Made by a program: the position numbers and the translations under genes. DNA of 64,000 nt from assembly GCF_032854445.1 (NCBI RefSeq), contig NC_088304.1:1364001-1428000 (forward strand). The letters run 5' to 3'. The notes beneath the pieces are model-generated. The model was not told the origin of the DNA, did not search any database, and was given only the letters and a program-made list of their open reading frames with translations. Shown here in pieces: positions 1 to 11,154 of this stretch (positions are counted from its first letter, which is position 1; each line of letters starts with the position of its first letter). The DNA is from Liolophura sinensis (Eukaryota; Mollusca; Polyplacophora; Chitonida; Chitonidae).

Positions 1-260
1 TGTGAAATACAGTAATTGTCACTGTGAGTGCAGTTTACTGGCTAAACCTCATGTGAAATACAGTAATTGTCACTGTGAGTAAAGTTTTACTGGCTAAACC
101 TCATGTGAAATACAGTAATTGTCACTGTGAGTGCAATTTTACTGGCTAAACCTCATGTGAAATACAGTAATTGTCACTGTGAGTGAAGTTTTACTGGCTA
201 AACCTCATGTGAAATACAGTAATTGTCACTGTGAGTGCAGTTTTACTGGCTAAACCTCAG
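1..260. repeat. 52-bp minisatellite, five copies
   Basis: Five consecutive units start at 1, 52, 104, 156 and 208, each opening with TGTGAAATACAGTAATTGTC. Copies differ at only a few bases. The first copy is one base short, and the array may run past the left edge of the window. It lies in what should be an upstream intron of the DUF4291 gene. The last unit passes directly into a SINE copy. Confidence 0.95.
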
Positions 261-261
261 G

Positions 262-462
262 TAATTGTCGCTGTGAGTTCAACTCGGGCTCTTGCTGGCT
301 TATACTTTGGCCATAACATGGGAAGGTCTACCAGCAACTTGTGGATTGTCGTGAGTTTCCTCCTGGCTCAGGTTTCTTAACACCATTTTGCTGGCTGTTA
401 CCATATAGGTGAAATGTTTTTTAGTGCAGTGTAAAACACCAATTGGATAAACAGATAAATGT
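262..462 (+). mobile_element. SINE, (TTTA)-tail family, plus orientation
   Basis: A diverged copy of the family seen most completely at 29636-29905. It keeps the pair 'gctgtgagttc' and 'gctcttgctggct', then 'gtctaccagcaacttg', and ends in the conserved tail 'gtaaaacaccaattgg' before an A-rich end. The tRNA-like head is missing. Confidence 0.75.
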
Positions 463-643
463 TGTGTTCAGGTAACTAGCTTAGTCGTGTAATATCTGCT
501 GGTTTACAGGAATTGACTATTTGAAACTGGTGCCAGGTACGGTAAACCTACAGTCAACATCATTCAGGAGAAAGTTGGTACAGTATGTTTCAAATCATCG
601 CAGACACTGCTACTAAATGTCACAAGTTTTCTGTTTGTTACAG

Positions 644-2190
644 CTTCAGAAGTCTAAGGGCTTGACCAGTGAGGACGTAAATGTGCGGTTACAGTGGGAT
701 CCAGACCACTCCCCTAACTACCACAAGCAACAACGAAGAGCAATTCAGCTTGGCCTCAAAGGGGAGGTAAGCCAGGAAAACTTCAGAGTGGCAAATTAAA
801 CAGGCTAAACATAAACAATAAAACAAAGATGTATATTGGTTTTATTCAGCTGTTGAGTTCAGGAAAATTGTGGAATTTTTTACCTGCAGCAGGTTTTTTT
901 TTGTTCCAGTTATAGGCCTTGCAGAGTCATCGATAAGCTTAGATGATGCATCTAAACTTCCAGGGCCTATAAAAGCTAAACACTGTACGGTAAATATTTG
1001 GCAAATTACTGACCCTCTGCAGACCCGAATGTGAAATATAAATAAAGCAGATTTGACAGGTTTATAAAGAGGTACATACATATTGCATGTAAAGAGAACA
1101 TAAATGAAATGAGTGCCATTTGAGTGAGTGAGTGCGTGCATGGGGTATAAGTTCGTGCTCAACAATTTTCACTCATATGACAACGAAGGAATCCTTAGGG
1201 TGTATGTAATGTGCCCCTTGTTTCTGGACGGATTTCCACCGCTCTTTTATCTATTGCTGCTTCACTGAGACGACTTACCAAAGGCAAGTAAGCTGCCCCG
1301 CCCGAGCCATTATACTGATACGGGTCAACCAGTCGTTGCACTATCCCCTTCACGCTGAAGGCCAAGCAAGGAAGTTACAACTTCCTTTTTTAAAGTCTTA
1401 GGTGTGACTCACCCAGGATCGATCCTACTGTTCCCGAAGCGGACACTCTTCCAACTGTGCTATTGGGGGCTGGTCAGTGCCATTTGAAGCGCCTGGAAAA
1501 CTGTCCCCCAAAACACTGGCATTTACAGTTGACTTTTTCAGCACCACACTAAGAAAGCGTTCAAAATATAATCAAATAGTGGATATAATCACATCACTCC
1601 CTGTGTTTGTCCACAAAAAATAATGAAAAGATCTCTGATAAACTACCTTGGGACTATTCTAAGAAGTAAGATGAATTTTCATTTGATAAAAAATAATGTT
1701 AAAAAGCTTTTGAAAATATAGTCAAAAATATATAAAATCTGCTCTGCCCCCGCCCCCCTCCTTCCCCAATTAAATTACTCATATATATTGTTAAGTATTG
1801 CTAATATTGGACACATTTTTCTATTGCCTTTCATTTGAAACATGAATGTCTACTTTGAAGTTGCACTTCTCAGGCATGTCTGTAGCCTTCCGTTTGCTGT
1901 CATTAGATTTGAATGGTCTGTCATGGAGAAAGCACTTAAACTTTCAGAAACATTAGCCCAGAATGTTTTACTCCTCTTTCCAGATAGTTAAAAAGTTTTC
2001 CAACGACTGGATCCTTGGTATAGAGGACATCACAGACTTTGTCCGAGAACAGCACCAGGTGCTCAAGATGGAGGGAGAGGGTAAACTCCAGATTCCCAGA
2101 GAGAGAGTGTACCCAGTCAGAAATCCCGGCATTGCGGCCAGGATAGCCCTGGACATCTGGGATACTGATGGGCCGAGTTTTGTGTCATAG
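644..2190 (+). CDS. DUF4291-family protein, last two coding exons (5' part outside window)
   Basis: Exons are 644-766 (41 codons) and 1984-2190 (68 codons plus TAG), both in phase 0. The first is bordered by ttacag and GAG|gtaagc, the second by tttccag. Together they give the C-terminal 109 residues. The family signature is visible: LQWDPDH followed by RRAIQLGLKGE, then FSNDWILGIEDITDFVREQ and a final ERVYP. These match the second half of DUF4291 proteins, which are usually about 200 residues, are of unknown function, and occur in bacteria, fungi and some animals. The N-terminal half must lie in exons left of the window. Nothing suggests decay. The family call comes from motif memory rather than a search. 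Confidence 0.8.
1124..1475 (-). mobile_element. tRNA-derived SINE in the DUF4291 intron
   Basis: The reverse complement matches the elements at 11555-11910 and 28395-28700. It has a degenerate tRNA-like head, the central block 'gactggttgacccgtatcag' and 'agcactagataaaagagcg', and a tail ending in 'cactcactcactc'. It occupies much of the 1.2-kb intron 767-1983. The rest of that intron is AT-rich with no visible feature. Confidence 0.85.
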
Positions 2191-2226
2191 CCCATTGATG
2201 TACAGAGATCGGACGTAACTTCATGA

Positions 2227-2402
2227 GCCTAGCAGATCAGTAGGCAGTCAGCTATATTGGAGGCCTGTTAACATGGACTGATATGGCCGCAGTCCTCCAG
2301 TATGGCTGCCAAAAGCCTAGCAGATCAGTAGGCAGTCAGCCATATTGGACGCCTGTTAACATGGGCTGATATGGCCGCAGTCCTCCAGTATGGCTGCCAA
2401 AA
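2227..2402. repeat. 88-bp tandem duplication in the 3' UTR
   Basis: Two copies (2227-2314 and 2315-2402) start with GCCTAGCAGATCAGTAGGCA and differ at about four positions. They lie between the DUF4291 stop codon and its polyadenylation signal, so they should be transcribed in the 3' UTR. Confidence 0.95.
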
Positions 2403-2429
2403 ACAACTTCTTCTGTGGACCATACTTCC

Positions 2430-2435
2430 ATTAAA
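2430..2435 (+). terminator. ATTAAA polyadenylation signal of the DUF4291 gene
   Basis: ATTAAA lies 240 bases past the TAG stop and is the first canonical-type hexamer downstream, followed by a GT-containing stretch. The use of this site is inferred. Confidence 0.5.
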
Positions 2436-2493
2436 GAATGGTAATGACTTCAGCCACATTGTGTTGACTTAGATACTCGACGGGGAATCCCTT

Positions 2494-2785
2494 GTGTCTT
2501 ATTTATTTATTTATTTTTTGTTTATTTATTTAATTGGAGTTTTACATCATACTCAGGAACACTTCACTTAGGCAGTGGTGGCTAGCATTTTGGTGGGACT
2601 AAACCAGAAAGCCAAGGGAAAACCCACGACCATCCATAGGTTGCTTGAAGAACTTCCCACTTATGACCACAGAGGAAAACAGCATGAGCTTGGCTTGAAC
2701 TCGCAGCGATTGCATTTGGTGAGAGGCTCCTGGATAATTGTTCTCCACATTGAGAACCACTAGGCCAGAGAAGACCCCTGGGTAA
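2494..2785 (-). mobile_element. SINE, (TTTA)-tail family, minus orientation
   Basis: Starts with the TTTATTTATTT tail, then 'ggagttttacatcatactca', 'cccacgaccatcc' and 'aactcgcagcgattgcat', and ends in the decayed tRNA-like head. The open frame across it is part of the SINE, not a gene. Confidence 0.85.
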
Positions 2786-3043
2786 AATGGTCAATGGCAG
2801 GTTCCCTACGTACCCTAGGCGGGTCATAGGCCACCAGATGGTGGAAAACCCAAGCTCTTATCCAACAGCTTTACTGGGGTCCACGCCACTAGTCTTTTAC
2901 CACTTCTGGTGCCTGGTGTGTGTACAGTTCATGATAATGCGAAAAACCAAAAAATAAAAAAACATGGAAAGGAATGTACTGGATTTCAACCCTAGACTCC
3001 CAAGCATCATTTACATTTGGCCAAGTACTGACGACTAACATAG

Positions 3044-3130
3044 AGATTAGGCGGCTTAGATCTTCAGCTGCTGGCCGAGGACATAAGACAGAAAGAATAC
3101 ATTATTGCAGAGCTGATGCCCGTTCCCAAG
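3044..3130 (+). CDS. Isolated exon-like segment, possible terminal exon pair with 3418-3435
   Basis: An 87-base, phase 0-0 segment lies between 'tactgacgactaacatag' (good branch site and acceptor) and AAG|gtaaac (good donor). It encodes 29 residues with a helix-forming, coding-like run, LDLQLLAEDIRQKEYIIAEL, and then MPVPK. A strong acceptor 'ccctttctccaccacag' at 3401-3417 would join in frame to TIEIY and a TAG at 3433-3435, and AATAAA follows at 3757-3762. No start or upstream exon is visible between the DUF4291 gene and this segment. It could be the tail of a small gene, a readthrough alternative end, or a transposed exon relic. I do not recognise the family. Confidence 0.4.
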
Positions 3131-3435
3131 GTAAACTTCTTGGAGAAGAAGATTTTTTTAGCTTTTTTAAAATTTAAAATGGTCGCTAAATCACGTGACT
3201 GGAAAAACAGCACAAACCTCAGACGTTGCTTCATATGTTCCTCAGTAAGGCGGGAAAGTTTGGTTTTTCTGCCTGTAACAGGTTTCGAGACCTTGCAATT
3301 TTACGAGTTGACTAAGAATAATAACTAGAACCGCATGCAGTTTTACGGCTTCCAAGGGGTCTGTACACACAGCTTTTAGCGTCCACTCTCTAAAACTTTT
3401 CCCTTTCTCCACCACAGACCATTGAAATCTATTAG

Positions 3436-5784
3436 TTCTGTGCTCTTCTGAAAAGACCCCAGGTTTGTCTAATACGAGCCAAGAAATAGACCTAATCCAT
3501 AGTAGACAAAGTAGGCCAAAAACTTTCCGAACGAGTGAATTCCATGTAACTGATCACGAATCTGGTCTTAATTTTTCCCTGCAAGATGTTTTTATGTCAC
3601 AAATTGCCATTAAAAATCGAAAATTTGCAACCCCCCCCCCCCCCGCAATTTGTAGGTCACGAGACAGAAAACCAATACAGCTGTAAAGTTCAAAATTGTG
3701 GAGTGGAAGGAACTATATATGTACTGTTTGTATGCTGGAAATCTGGGAGCTGGCTTAATAAAATACAGGCTATACGGGGCTTCAAAATTTGACAAAAGGC
3801 CGATTTACTATATTTTGGCACAGTTACAAGTGTGTGTTATACGTATACACTCTGTTCGTGTCTAGGGTGAATGTAGAAATTTTGTAAATAATTGCGAAAA
3901 GCGCAATTTCCCCCGTTTTTGCAGGTGAGGTGACAGAAAACTGTCACAGCCTGAAAAATCGCTGTATATAAAGGGATATGCATGTACAGTAATTAAGGTG
4001 AAAATCGTTGACCTGTGTCAAAAAACACAGGCCATGCACGCTATTGAATAATGTCCACAGACAGATTTACCACATTTGGCACATTTGCGTATAGATGTAC
4101 ATGCTGTAAAGTGTTATACAATGTAGGGATGGCTAGGAAGAATATATATGATGTATATGCTCTCTGAATTTTCTGGTTTGCATTGCAGTTGCGATTGGGT
4201 CAGACGGTGCAATTGCACCCAATGTTGTGCATGTTTTTCTGAAAGTAAGCTTTGTCTTCTTAACTACACGCTAACCAGCTACCGGTGATTGACAGATATC
4301 TACTTGTGCCCGTCCAGTTGTTCGCTTTCTGATAAGGGTTGAGCTATTAGTAAAGCAGTCAGTCTGTGCATGGGAGGTCTTGGATTGAGATGTGGAAGTA
4401 TAAACTTGCTGTTACACGGGCCATGCTTTTTCCGTTATTTCTTACAAAAAGGCATTGATTTCCTACCAGTCATAAATGAAGATCTGAGGTTGATCTATCC
4501 ACTGACCAATTTTCAGCCTCATAGCTATTACGGTGTCCGGTCAAGTGACATTTCAAAAGTGACACTGAAATGAGCTATAACTGCAATTTAAAGAAAAACT
4601 ATACATCGTAGGAAAAAAAACTAAAACCACGCTTGTATTCAGCAGGCCAAACTACATCTATTTGCTATCTTCTTTTTTTTTTTTCAAAATTCATCTACAG
4701 GTCATCACGTGACCAAAACGACCAATAGCGAGCTCCCATATTTCTCGACCGATTTGCATAAAATTTTCAGTCCTGATACCCCAGTAGTTTTGTACATGTA
4801 TATCAATTTTCAGGGCAATCGGATCGGCGGTTCTGGAGAAGAAGTATTTTTTAAATTTCCATACTTCTCCAGTATGGCCGAAAAGTGGGTCACAGGTAGA
4901 TAAAGTTTTATACTCCAGCAGGTAAACCAAGCGATTTGGTAATGAACATGTGTAGAACGTCAACAGCTGTGACACGCAGTTTTCTAGCAAAAAGAAGAAA
5001 ACAGTTGTCAGAGAAGACGAAAAATAATCTGAGCAAGAAGTGTAGTCTTCCAGGCGAAACTTATTTTTCCTCAAGCGAAGCTTGGAAGTCTAATAATAAT
5101 CTGAAGAAGGACTACCTGCGTGGATCCTATTCAACCCTACAAGTCTAGTGTTTATTATCACAGACCATCCAATTTAGGCACACTTAGAGTACAGATATAG
5201 AGATTTGCCCTCGGTGGTTTTCATGTCTACAACTGTAATAGTTTTCTGTCACACGACCGCCAAATATGTTTTTGTGCTTTTTCGCAGTTTGTTCGCTGTT
5301 TGCGGAAAACTATACATCAGCGGAAAGAAAGAGGATACTAGCGTTGACCCCTAATAATTGATTTTAGTAATCGTTGTTGATGTAGCAGCCAACTGAAAAT
5401 ACCGCAATGTTCATTTCACTCAATGTGGCGATGTTTTGGACCATTTCAAGTGTTTACTTGCGGGCATTAAGGAATTTGTGTGCCAGAACATAACTTCCAC
5501 TGAACTTGTATGTAACTGTTGGTGCACAACTTCCTTCATTGTTAAAACAATAACTGTCTTTCGATTAATGAGATCATACCACGATATCCACCAAATACGC
5601 ACAGTTGTGTTGCGTGAGATGGAAGTAGCGTAGTGGAAAATAGGGCCACACCTTTGAACTAGAAAATCTTGGGTTCACGTCCAGAATGGCGCCTTAAATG
5701 CTTAGTATAGACTAAATACAAAGTAATTTTGAAATCGTACACACGTATGGGATGTTTCCACGTATAAATATATCTGGAGTCATC
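3436..5784. other. No gene recognised
   Basis: Contains a poly-C run (about 3631-3645), the AATAAA at 3757, and AT-rich DNA. An open frame on the minus strand at 4691-5074 has no family signature, no splice context and F/L-rich composition. Phrases such as 'atcacgtgac' and 'ggagaagaag' recur at 3140-3200 and 4700-4880, which suggests a dispersed repeat. Confidence 0.5.
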
Positions 5785-6002
5785 AATGCGGAATAGTCGC
5801 TGTGAGTTCGTCCAGCTCATGCTGGCTTCCTCTCCAGCTGTACGTGGGATGATCTTCCAGCAACCTGCGGATGGCCGTGGGTTTTACCCGGGCTCTGCCG
5901 TGCTTCCTCCTACCATAATGCTGGCCACCGTTGTATAAGTGAAATATTCTTGAGTATGGCGTAAAACACCAGTCAAAAAATAAATAAATCAATCAATCAA
6001 TG
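5785..6002 (+). mobile_element. SINE, (TTTA)-tail family, plus orientation
   Basis: Contains 'cgctgtgagttcgtccagct', 'gtgggttttacccgggctct', 'cctaccataatgctggccac' and the tail 'gcgtaaaacaccagtc' followed by AAATAAATCAATCAATC. The tRNA-like head is truncated. Confidence 0.9.
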
Positions 6003-6904
6003 ACCACAATGGTGATGACGTATGCTTTGCGGTTTACACATGATTGCCAGCTGTCACTGACGTCGTACTCTCAGGTACGCCCTTTCAGCTGGGACTGTTA
6101 TAACAGATATTAGTCCTATTTTTAAGCTATGAACCCAAACCCACCTTACCACCTCTTGTGATTTGTCATCCAGTTAGGCACCCTTATAAATTTTTGTAAC
6201 AATTGCTCATGGGGATTTTCGCTGGCTCTTAATTGTTGATTTGATCAACTTCTAGAGGTAGAAATTTGGTTTTAAGAGAGAGTTAGTTTAGTCAGTCAGA
6301 TAATGTCCGACCATTTTAATGTCGAAGGCTCTTCCCGACTGACCTGGCTGCCATCTCAACACTTCGGTCCAGGTCCCAGCGCCCACAAAGGCAGCGTAAG
6401 ATCCCAGGTTCAGCATCTTCGTACAAGTCTTTCGTCCATTTTGAAGGCATAAACTTGGAAATTGTGACTTGCATAACAAGACATGCTTTATGAATTTATT
6501 CTGATAATTTACGAAGTTGGATTCTACTTAATATTATCCCAAGGCATTTCGGTTTCCATCTCCTCTGGTTTAATCTCAGCTCTCATTTGAATTTGCCCTG
6601 ACCAAGAAACTCCCGCAAATAGCCGTATTGTAGTTATTTACAGGCATATACTGCTCTTTAAGTTACAAATGAGCGTAGTATACCGATAGAAATAACTAAA
6701 TGTTGATACGTTGCTTTTTAGAATGTCATGAAAATGATAAAAAATATAGGAACTAGAAATTCCAAAGTCTATTTTCCTTGAATCGACGACCTGTCTTTTG
6801 GAGCGCCGAAAAGGGTCGAATCGATGCGAAACAATAGTATTTAGAGTCAAGAAATCTCTTTCGGATAAATGTTTTAATTTGTTTATTTCATGGCTTGGTT
6901 TTTT
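6003..6904. other. No gene recognised
   Basis: Unstructured AT-rich DNA. Short open frames here (for example 6288-6479 and 6638-6850 on the minus strand) have no recognisable domain or splice context. Confidence 0.45.
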
Positions 6905-7140
6905 ACGTTCTATTTATTTATTTGATTGGTGTTTTAAGCCGTACTCAAGTATTTGATTGGTGTTTTACGCCGCACTCAAGAATATTTCACTTGTACCACG
7001 GCGGCCAGCAATATGGTGGGAGGAAACCGGACAGAGCCCGGCGGAAACCCACGACCATCTGCAGGTTGCTGACAGACCTTCCCACTTACGGCCAGAGAGG
7101 AAGCCAGCATGAGCTGGGCTTGAACCCACAGCGGTTTTAC
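6905..7140 (-). mobile_element. SINE, (TTTA)-tail family, with a duplicated tail
   Basis: The conserved tail occurs twice: 'gattggtgttttaagccgta' and, about 45 bases on, 'gattggtgttttacgccgca'. A normal body follows ('ggcggccagcaatatggtgg', 'cccacgaccatctgcagg', 'gagctgggcttgaaccca'). Either a copy inserted into an older tail or a local duplication. Confidence 0.88.
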
Positions 7141-7511
7141 GTTCTACTCCAGAAGTACGTTTCAGTTACATGGCCGAGGTCAGCCTTATGAAATAGTAGG
7201 GAAATTAAACCAGGTATTGAGGCAGGAAAATAACTTCGCTGCTCAGGTACCTAACAAACAACCTGAGGATAATGGTGCAGCTAAAACAGCGAGAGACGGA
7301 TTCGAACACATGACCTTGTTGTTCAAGACTTAGTCGTCTTAGAAGGTATGGTTTTTTTCATATACTGCTTCAGATCTTAAATTAAATCACACTACATTAG
7401 ACCAAAATCGAGTAAGCGAAAAGTTCGTGAATGTGGCGCTAAACAAATGTCAAATAACATAAATCAACAAATCACATTCTGTTACATTGATAACTCAAGA
7501 CATAAGAGGTA

Positions 7512-7740
7512 TCGCTTCGGTGGCTTCATGGTTAGAGCGCCCGCCTTCACGTCGGGAAACCACAGGGTCAAGCCCGGATGGGCAAAAAGACTATGAAAAT
7601 GGTACTTGCTGCAGCCTCGGTTGGCGTTGCCCTGAGAGGGTAGAGCGAGGAAACATAACTGTCTGACCCGATGTCAGTAAAATGTGAATGCTCCTCGTTG
7701 TCATATTGTTAAGTACGACATTAAACCCCAAGCATATATA
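7512..7740 (+). mobile_element. tRNA-derived SINE, plus orientation
   Basis: A tRNA-like head ('ggtggcttcatggttagagc' as A box, 'agggtcaagcccgga' as B box region) is followed by a body and the tail 'gttaagtacgacattaaacc', which is shared with the SINE at 28395-28700. The body differs from that element, so it is probably a sister subfamily. Confidence 0.75.
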
Positions 7741-7985
7741 CATAAATATATACAAAACGTAAGAACTGATATCAAAATAAAACAAAAACAACAACAAATC
7801 ATTACTCTTTCTCCGAATAAACCGAATGACAAAACATGCTTTATTCGGATATCAATACAGACACAGTAGTACAATAGAGTCCTGAATTACTAGACTTGTC
7901 TCGGCAGCATGGGCCTGCCATGCTGGATGCGGCAGCCTGGAGAGCCCCACTCGTCATTGGCATTAGGCTCTGTCTCCACTTTAGG

Positions 7986-8660
7986 CTTAATGGACACACG
8001 AGGTTTCTGCTAGTCTTAATGTCGTGTGTGTCATAGGTAACACATTTCTACTTAATGGACACACGAGATTTCTGCTAGTCCTAATGTCGTGTGTCTGTGA
8101 TAGGTAACACATTTCTACTTAATGGACACACGAGATTTCTGCTAGTTTTAATGTCGTGTGTCTGTGTCTTCTAAATGGACACACGAGATTTCTGCTAGTC
8201 GTAATGTCGTGTCTGTCACAGGTAACACACTTCTGCTTAATGGACCTAATAGGTTTCTGTTAGTCTTAATGTCGTGTCTGTCACAGGTAACACATTTCTA
8301 TTTAATGGACACACGAGGTTTCTGCTAGTCTGAATGTCGCGTGTCTCTTATAGGTAACACACTTCTGCTTAATGGACGCAAGAGGTTTCCGCTAGCCTGA
8401 ATATCGCGTGTCTCTTATAGGTAACACACTTCTGCTTAATGGACGTTAAAGGTTTCTGCTAGTCTTAATGTCGCGTGTCTGTCAGAGGTAACACATTTTT
8501 GCTTAATGGACACAAGATGTTTTGCGCTAGTCTAAATGTCGCGTGTCTGCCATAGGTAACACACCTCTGTTCAATGGACATTAGAGGTTTCTGTTTTGAA
8601 CTCTGGATCGATTTTCGAGCATATTGTGAATGCAGCTTTAATGTCGTATGTCTGTCATAG
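7986..8660. repeat. ~66-bp minisatellite, about ten copies
   Basis: Units start with CTTAATGGACACACGAG and continue 'tttctgctagtcttaatgtc' and 'ataggtaacacatttcta'. Copies are 55-67 bp, and divergence rises towards the right end, where the array fades out. Confidence 0.93.
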
Positions 8661-8883
8661 TTATCTGGTTTCTGATGATTCCCAGTGTCGTTTAGCTGAC
8701 GTAAGTAACTACTTAATATTTCTGGGTAACTGGTCTCTGTTGATCTTCAATGCCTTGTAAATGACATAATTAAAGGACACATGGAACGCTTGGGTTTTTA
8801 TCTCAACACGAACTATGCGATGTTACCTAACATCTAAAAGTACAAACAAGCTTTTGACTTCTTGTTAGAGGCAACGGAAACAG

Positions 8884-9382
8884 TAAAATGATGTATCAGA
8901 TGACTATTAAAAACTGTCCAAGAAAATTGTTGGATTTATTTTTTTAAGAATTGTTTAACCTAGTAAATGCATTTGAATGTTTTATTCTGTAGTGGCCTTT
9001 TCTGACCAGAATGGGCTCAGTGACGTTACACAAGGTTTTGCTACTTAATGCACAAGAGGCTGCTTCATTTCATCATTCAAAATGCATACACATATTGATC
9101 TATGAATGCATTCGCCAATTTGACGTTGAAACGAATTATTTCAGGCAAAAAGTATAGATATGACGTAACTGATATCTACTGGGTCACAACAGACCACCAT
9201 AGAATCTTATGTTTAAAAACAATTTTAATCGGCTAGAAAAATTCTAAACAACAGACCACCATAGAATCTTATGTTTAAAAACAATTTTAATCGGCTAGAA
9301 AAATTCTAAACAAAAAATAAATCCAAGTATTTTCCCGGACAGTTTTTAATTGTATTTCATGTGACATATATACTTCATTTTA
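8884..9382. mobile_element. Long-TIR MITE, copy A
   Basis: Left end 'attaaaaactgtccaagaaa' and right end 'cggacagtttttaattgtat' are inverted repeats. The similarity extends outwards through 'cagatga' and 'taaaatga', giving TIRs of roughly 80-100 bp. The interior matches copy B (22012-22430) in reverse orientation: 'acaacagaccaccatagaat' here, its complement there. A 62-bp internal tandem duplication (9186-9247, 9248-9309) is private to this copy. No transposase is encoded. It ends about 115 bases from the stop codon of the minus-strand LRR gene. Confidence 0.8.
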
Positions 9383-9498
9383 GAATGGCCTTTGCTTTTA
9401 ACCTAACTCTTTCTCCTGGTCTTTTAGGCCGTGTCCCTGACCCACCCCTACTTTACTGGCTTAGATCTAATCCCCCTCCTTTAACCTTGTACTCTTTC

Positions 9499-11082
9499 TT
9501 ACAACGTAAAAATACATTGTCCTATCAACAGCGTAGTGAGTGATAATATTACTGAGTGCTCGCGGAGAACTGCACGGGAAGAACTGTTGTAATGATAATA
9601 CAACTTGTCCCTCTTTGGACAGGTTTTAGTTCTCATATTGCCACATTTTCTACGAGCGCGTTCCGTGGATGCGACGTCTTCCACGTTCATCTTGGCATAT
9701 AACGGAGGCGCTGCGCATGTGGCCTCTACCTGGACGTAGTGGCTTAAGGCGATGTTGAATACGTAACAGTCACACACCAGAGGGTTTTCCGTCACGCCTA
9801 CGTAGTCGTACATGCATGGATCCGTAATGAAACTTAATGACTTCATTTTGTTGTCGTTAAGGGAAACATGGACCGGTCCATTGTTCCAGACAAACGCCAG
9901 AGGAGAAACGTCGGCGATGTTCATCCAGTTAAGCGTGTACCGCCTGGCGTGGAGCCCTTGCGTAAAATTGTCCGGTAGACTCGTGAAATCGTTTGATGAA
10001 GCGTCCAGCCATTGTAGGTTGTCAAGAACTGCCAGTTCGTGGAGAGGGAGTTCGGTAAGGCGCATGTCCCGAATGCTGAGCATGGTTAAAGTGTCCGTTA
10101 TTCCATCGAACATCTCGCGTGAAAACTCGAAGATGTTCCCGTCCAGTGTCAGTTCTTCGAGTGAATCCAAAGGCTGGAAAGCCTTCGGTGGAAATGTGTG
10201 TATATTGTTGGAATTGAAGCTCAATGATTTTAGCTTTTTGAGAGGGGCCAAAGCCTTGGCAGGGTACACGGTGATGTCACTATGATAAAAATCCAGATTC
10301 TCCAAAGTGGGAGCGACGTCAACGAACGCCAGAGGATGAATACTGTCAGGTTTGCTGAAATCGTGGCGGCTTAGAGTCAACTTTTTCAACTTATTCATTC
10401 CTCTAAAGGCTTTCGCGGGGACATACGAAAGCGGATTCGAATCAAAATCCACCTCTTCCAAATTTCGCAGTTGTCTGATGGCCGTCGGAATGGATTCAAG
10501 TTCGTTGAAGATGATATCAAGTTTTCGTAGCGTTCCTTTTATGCCATCGAATGTTCCATCTGGGAGAGTGTTCATATAACACCCGTGCAAGTCCAACGTT
10601 TCTAAAGAGGCAAGGCCCCGGAACGACCCCCTTTCAAGCTTTAACTTCGTGTTTCCGGCTAGTTTCAATGTTTTTAAGGCCACCAGTTTGTCCAGGCCTT
10701 GTGGAAGTTGTACAAGGTCATTACTAGAGAGGTCAAGCTCCTCGATCACGATTGCAACATCCACAAATGCGTTTCGTTCAATTATAGAAATATTGTTGTT
10801 TTGCAGCAAAATCCTTTTCGGAATAATACCTCTAAAAGCTCGGTTTCTCAAGACTGTTATGCTGTGACCCGATAAATCCAGCGTGTGGGCTTTGATCCAT
10901 CCACCAAACTCCATGACCTCTGTCAAGGTTAAATCTGAACAACCAATCGTATACTCTTTTTCATGCGTATATGTATTCTGCACTGGACCGCACTTACAGC
11001 CAGCTGGGCAGGAATGTGAACCTCGGACACACAGAGAAAAGCAGGTTAGAGTGAGCCACAGCTCTAAAGCGTAGCAGAACAT
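9499..11082 (-). CDS. Secreted/GPI-anchored leucine-rich-repeat protein, copy 1
   Basis: An intronless 527-residue open frame when started at the Met (11082) that aligns with MFCC of its paralog. A longer frame to 11154 adds 24 residues but crosses a likely acceptor ('cccctgtacag' just before CGCCTGACG), so a 5' UTR exon probably lies upstream. In order: signal peptide (about 1-21), LRRNT cap with CPAGCKC and a later GC (about 25-48), a run of about a dozen 23-26-residue LRRs with consensus pieces such as LKTLKLAGN and LETLDLHG, an LRRCT cap beginning NPLVCDC, then a polar linker with NSSS and a hydrophobic C-terminal tail without a cytoplasmic segment. That tail suggests a GPI-anchor signal. 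Expected on the cell surface, binding protein partners; the ligand is unknown. Confidence 0.9.
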   Translation of the reverse strand: MFCYALELWLTLTCFSLCVRGSHSCPAGCKCGPVQNTYTHEKEYTIGCSDLTLTEVMEFGGWIKAHTLDLSGHSITVLRNRAFRGIIPKRILLQNNNISIIERNAFVDVAIVIEELDLSSNDLVQLPQGLDKLVALKTLKLAGNTKLKLERGSFRGLASLETLDLHGCYMNTLPDGTFDGIKGTLRKLDIIFNELESIPTAIRQLRNLEEVDFDSNPLSYVPAKAFRGMNKLKKLTLSRHDFSKPDSIHPLAFVDVAPTLENLDFYHSDITVYPAKALAPLKKLKSLSFNSNNIHTFPPKAFQPLDSLEELTLDGNIFEFSREMFDGITDTLTMLSIRDMRLTELPLHELAVLDNLQWLDASSNDFTSLPDNFTQGLHARRYTLNWMNIADVSPLAFVWNNGPVHVSLNDNKMKSLSFITDPCMYDYVGVTENPLVCDCYVFNIALSHYVQVEATCAAPPLYAKMNVEDVASTERARRKCGNMRTKTCPKRDKLYYHYNSSSRAVLREHSVILSLTTLLIGQCIFTL

Positions 11083-11154
11083 CGTCAGGCGCTGTACAGG
11101 GGGTGGTCTGCATGGGATAAAAAGTAGCGTAATTACAAAATATAAATGATACAT

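Noticed and set aside
4691-5074. 127-codon minus-strand open frame
   Set aside because: No domain, F/L-rich composition typical of AT-rich non-coding DNA, and an overlapping open frame on the other strand.
9812-10285. Plus-strand open frames opposite LRR copy 1 (and minus-strand ones opposite copy 2)
   Set aside because: Shadow frames of long coding sequence; they have no independent signature.
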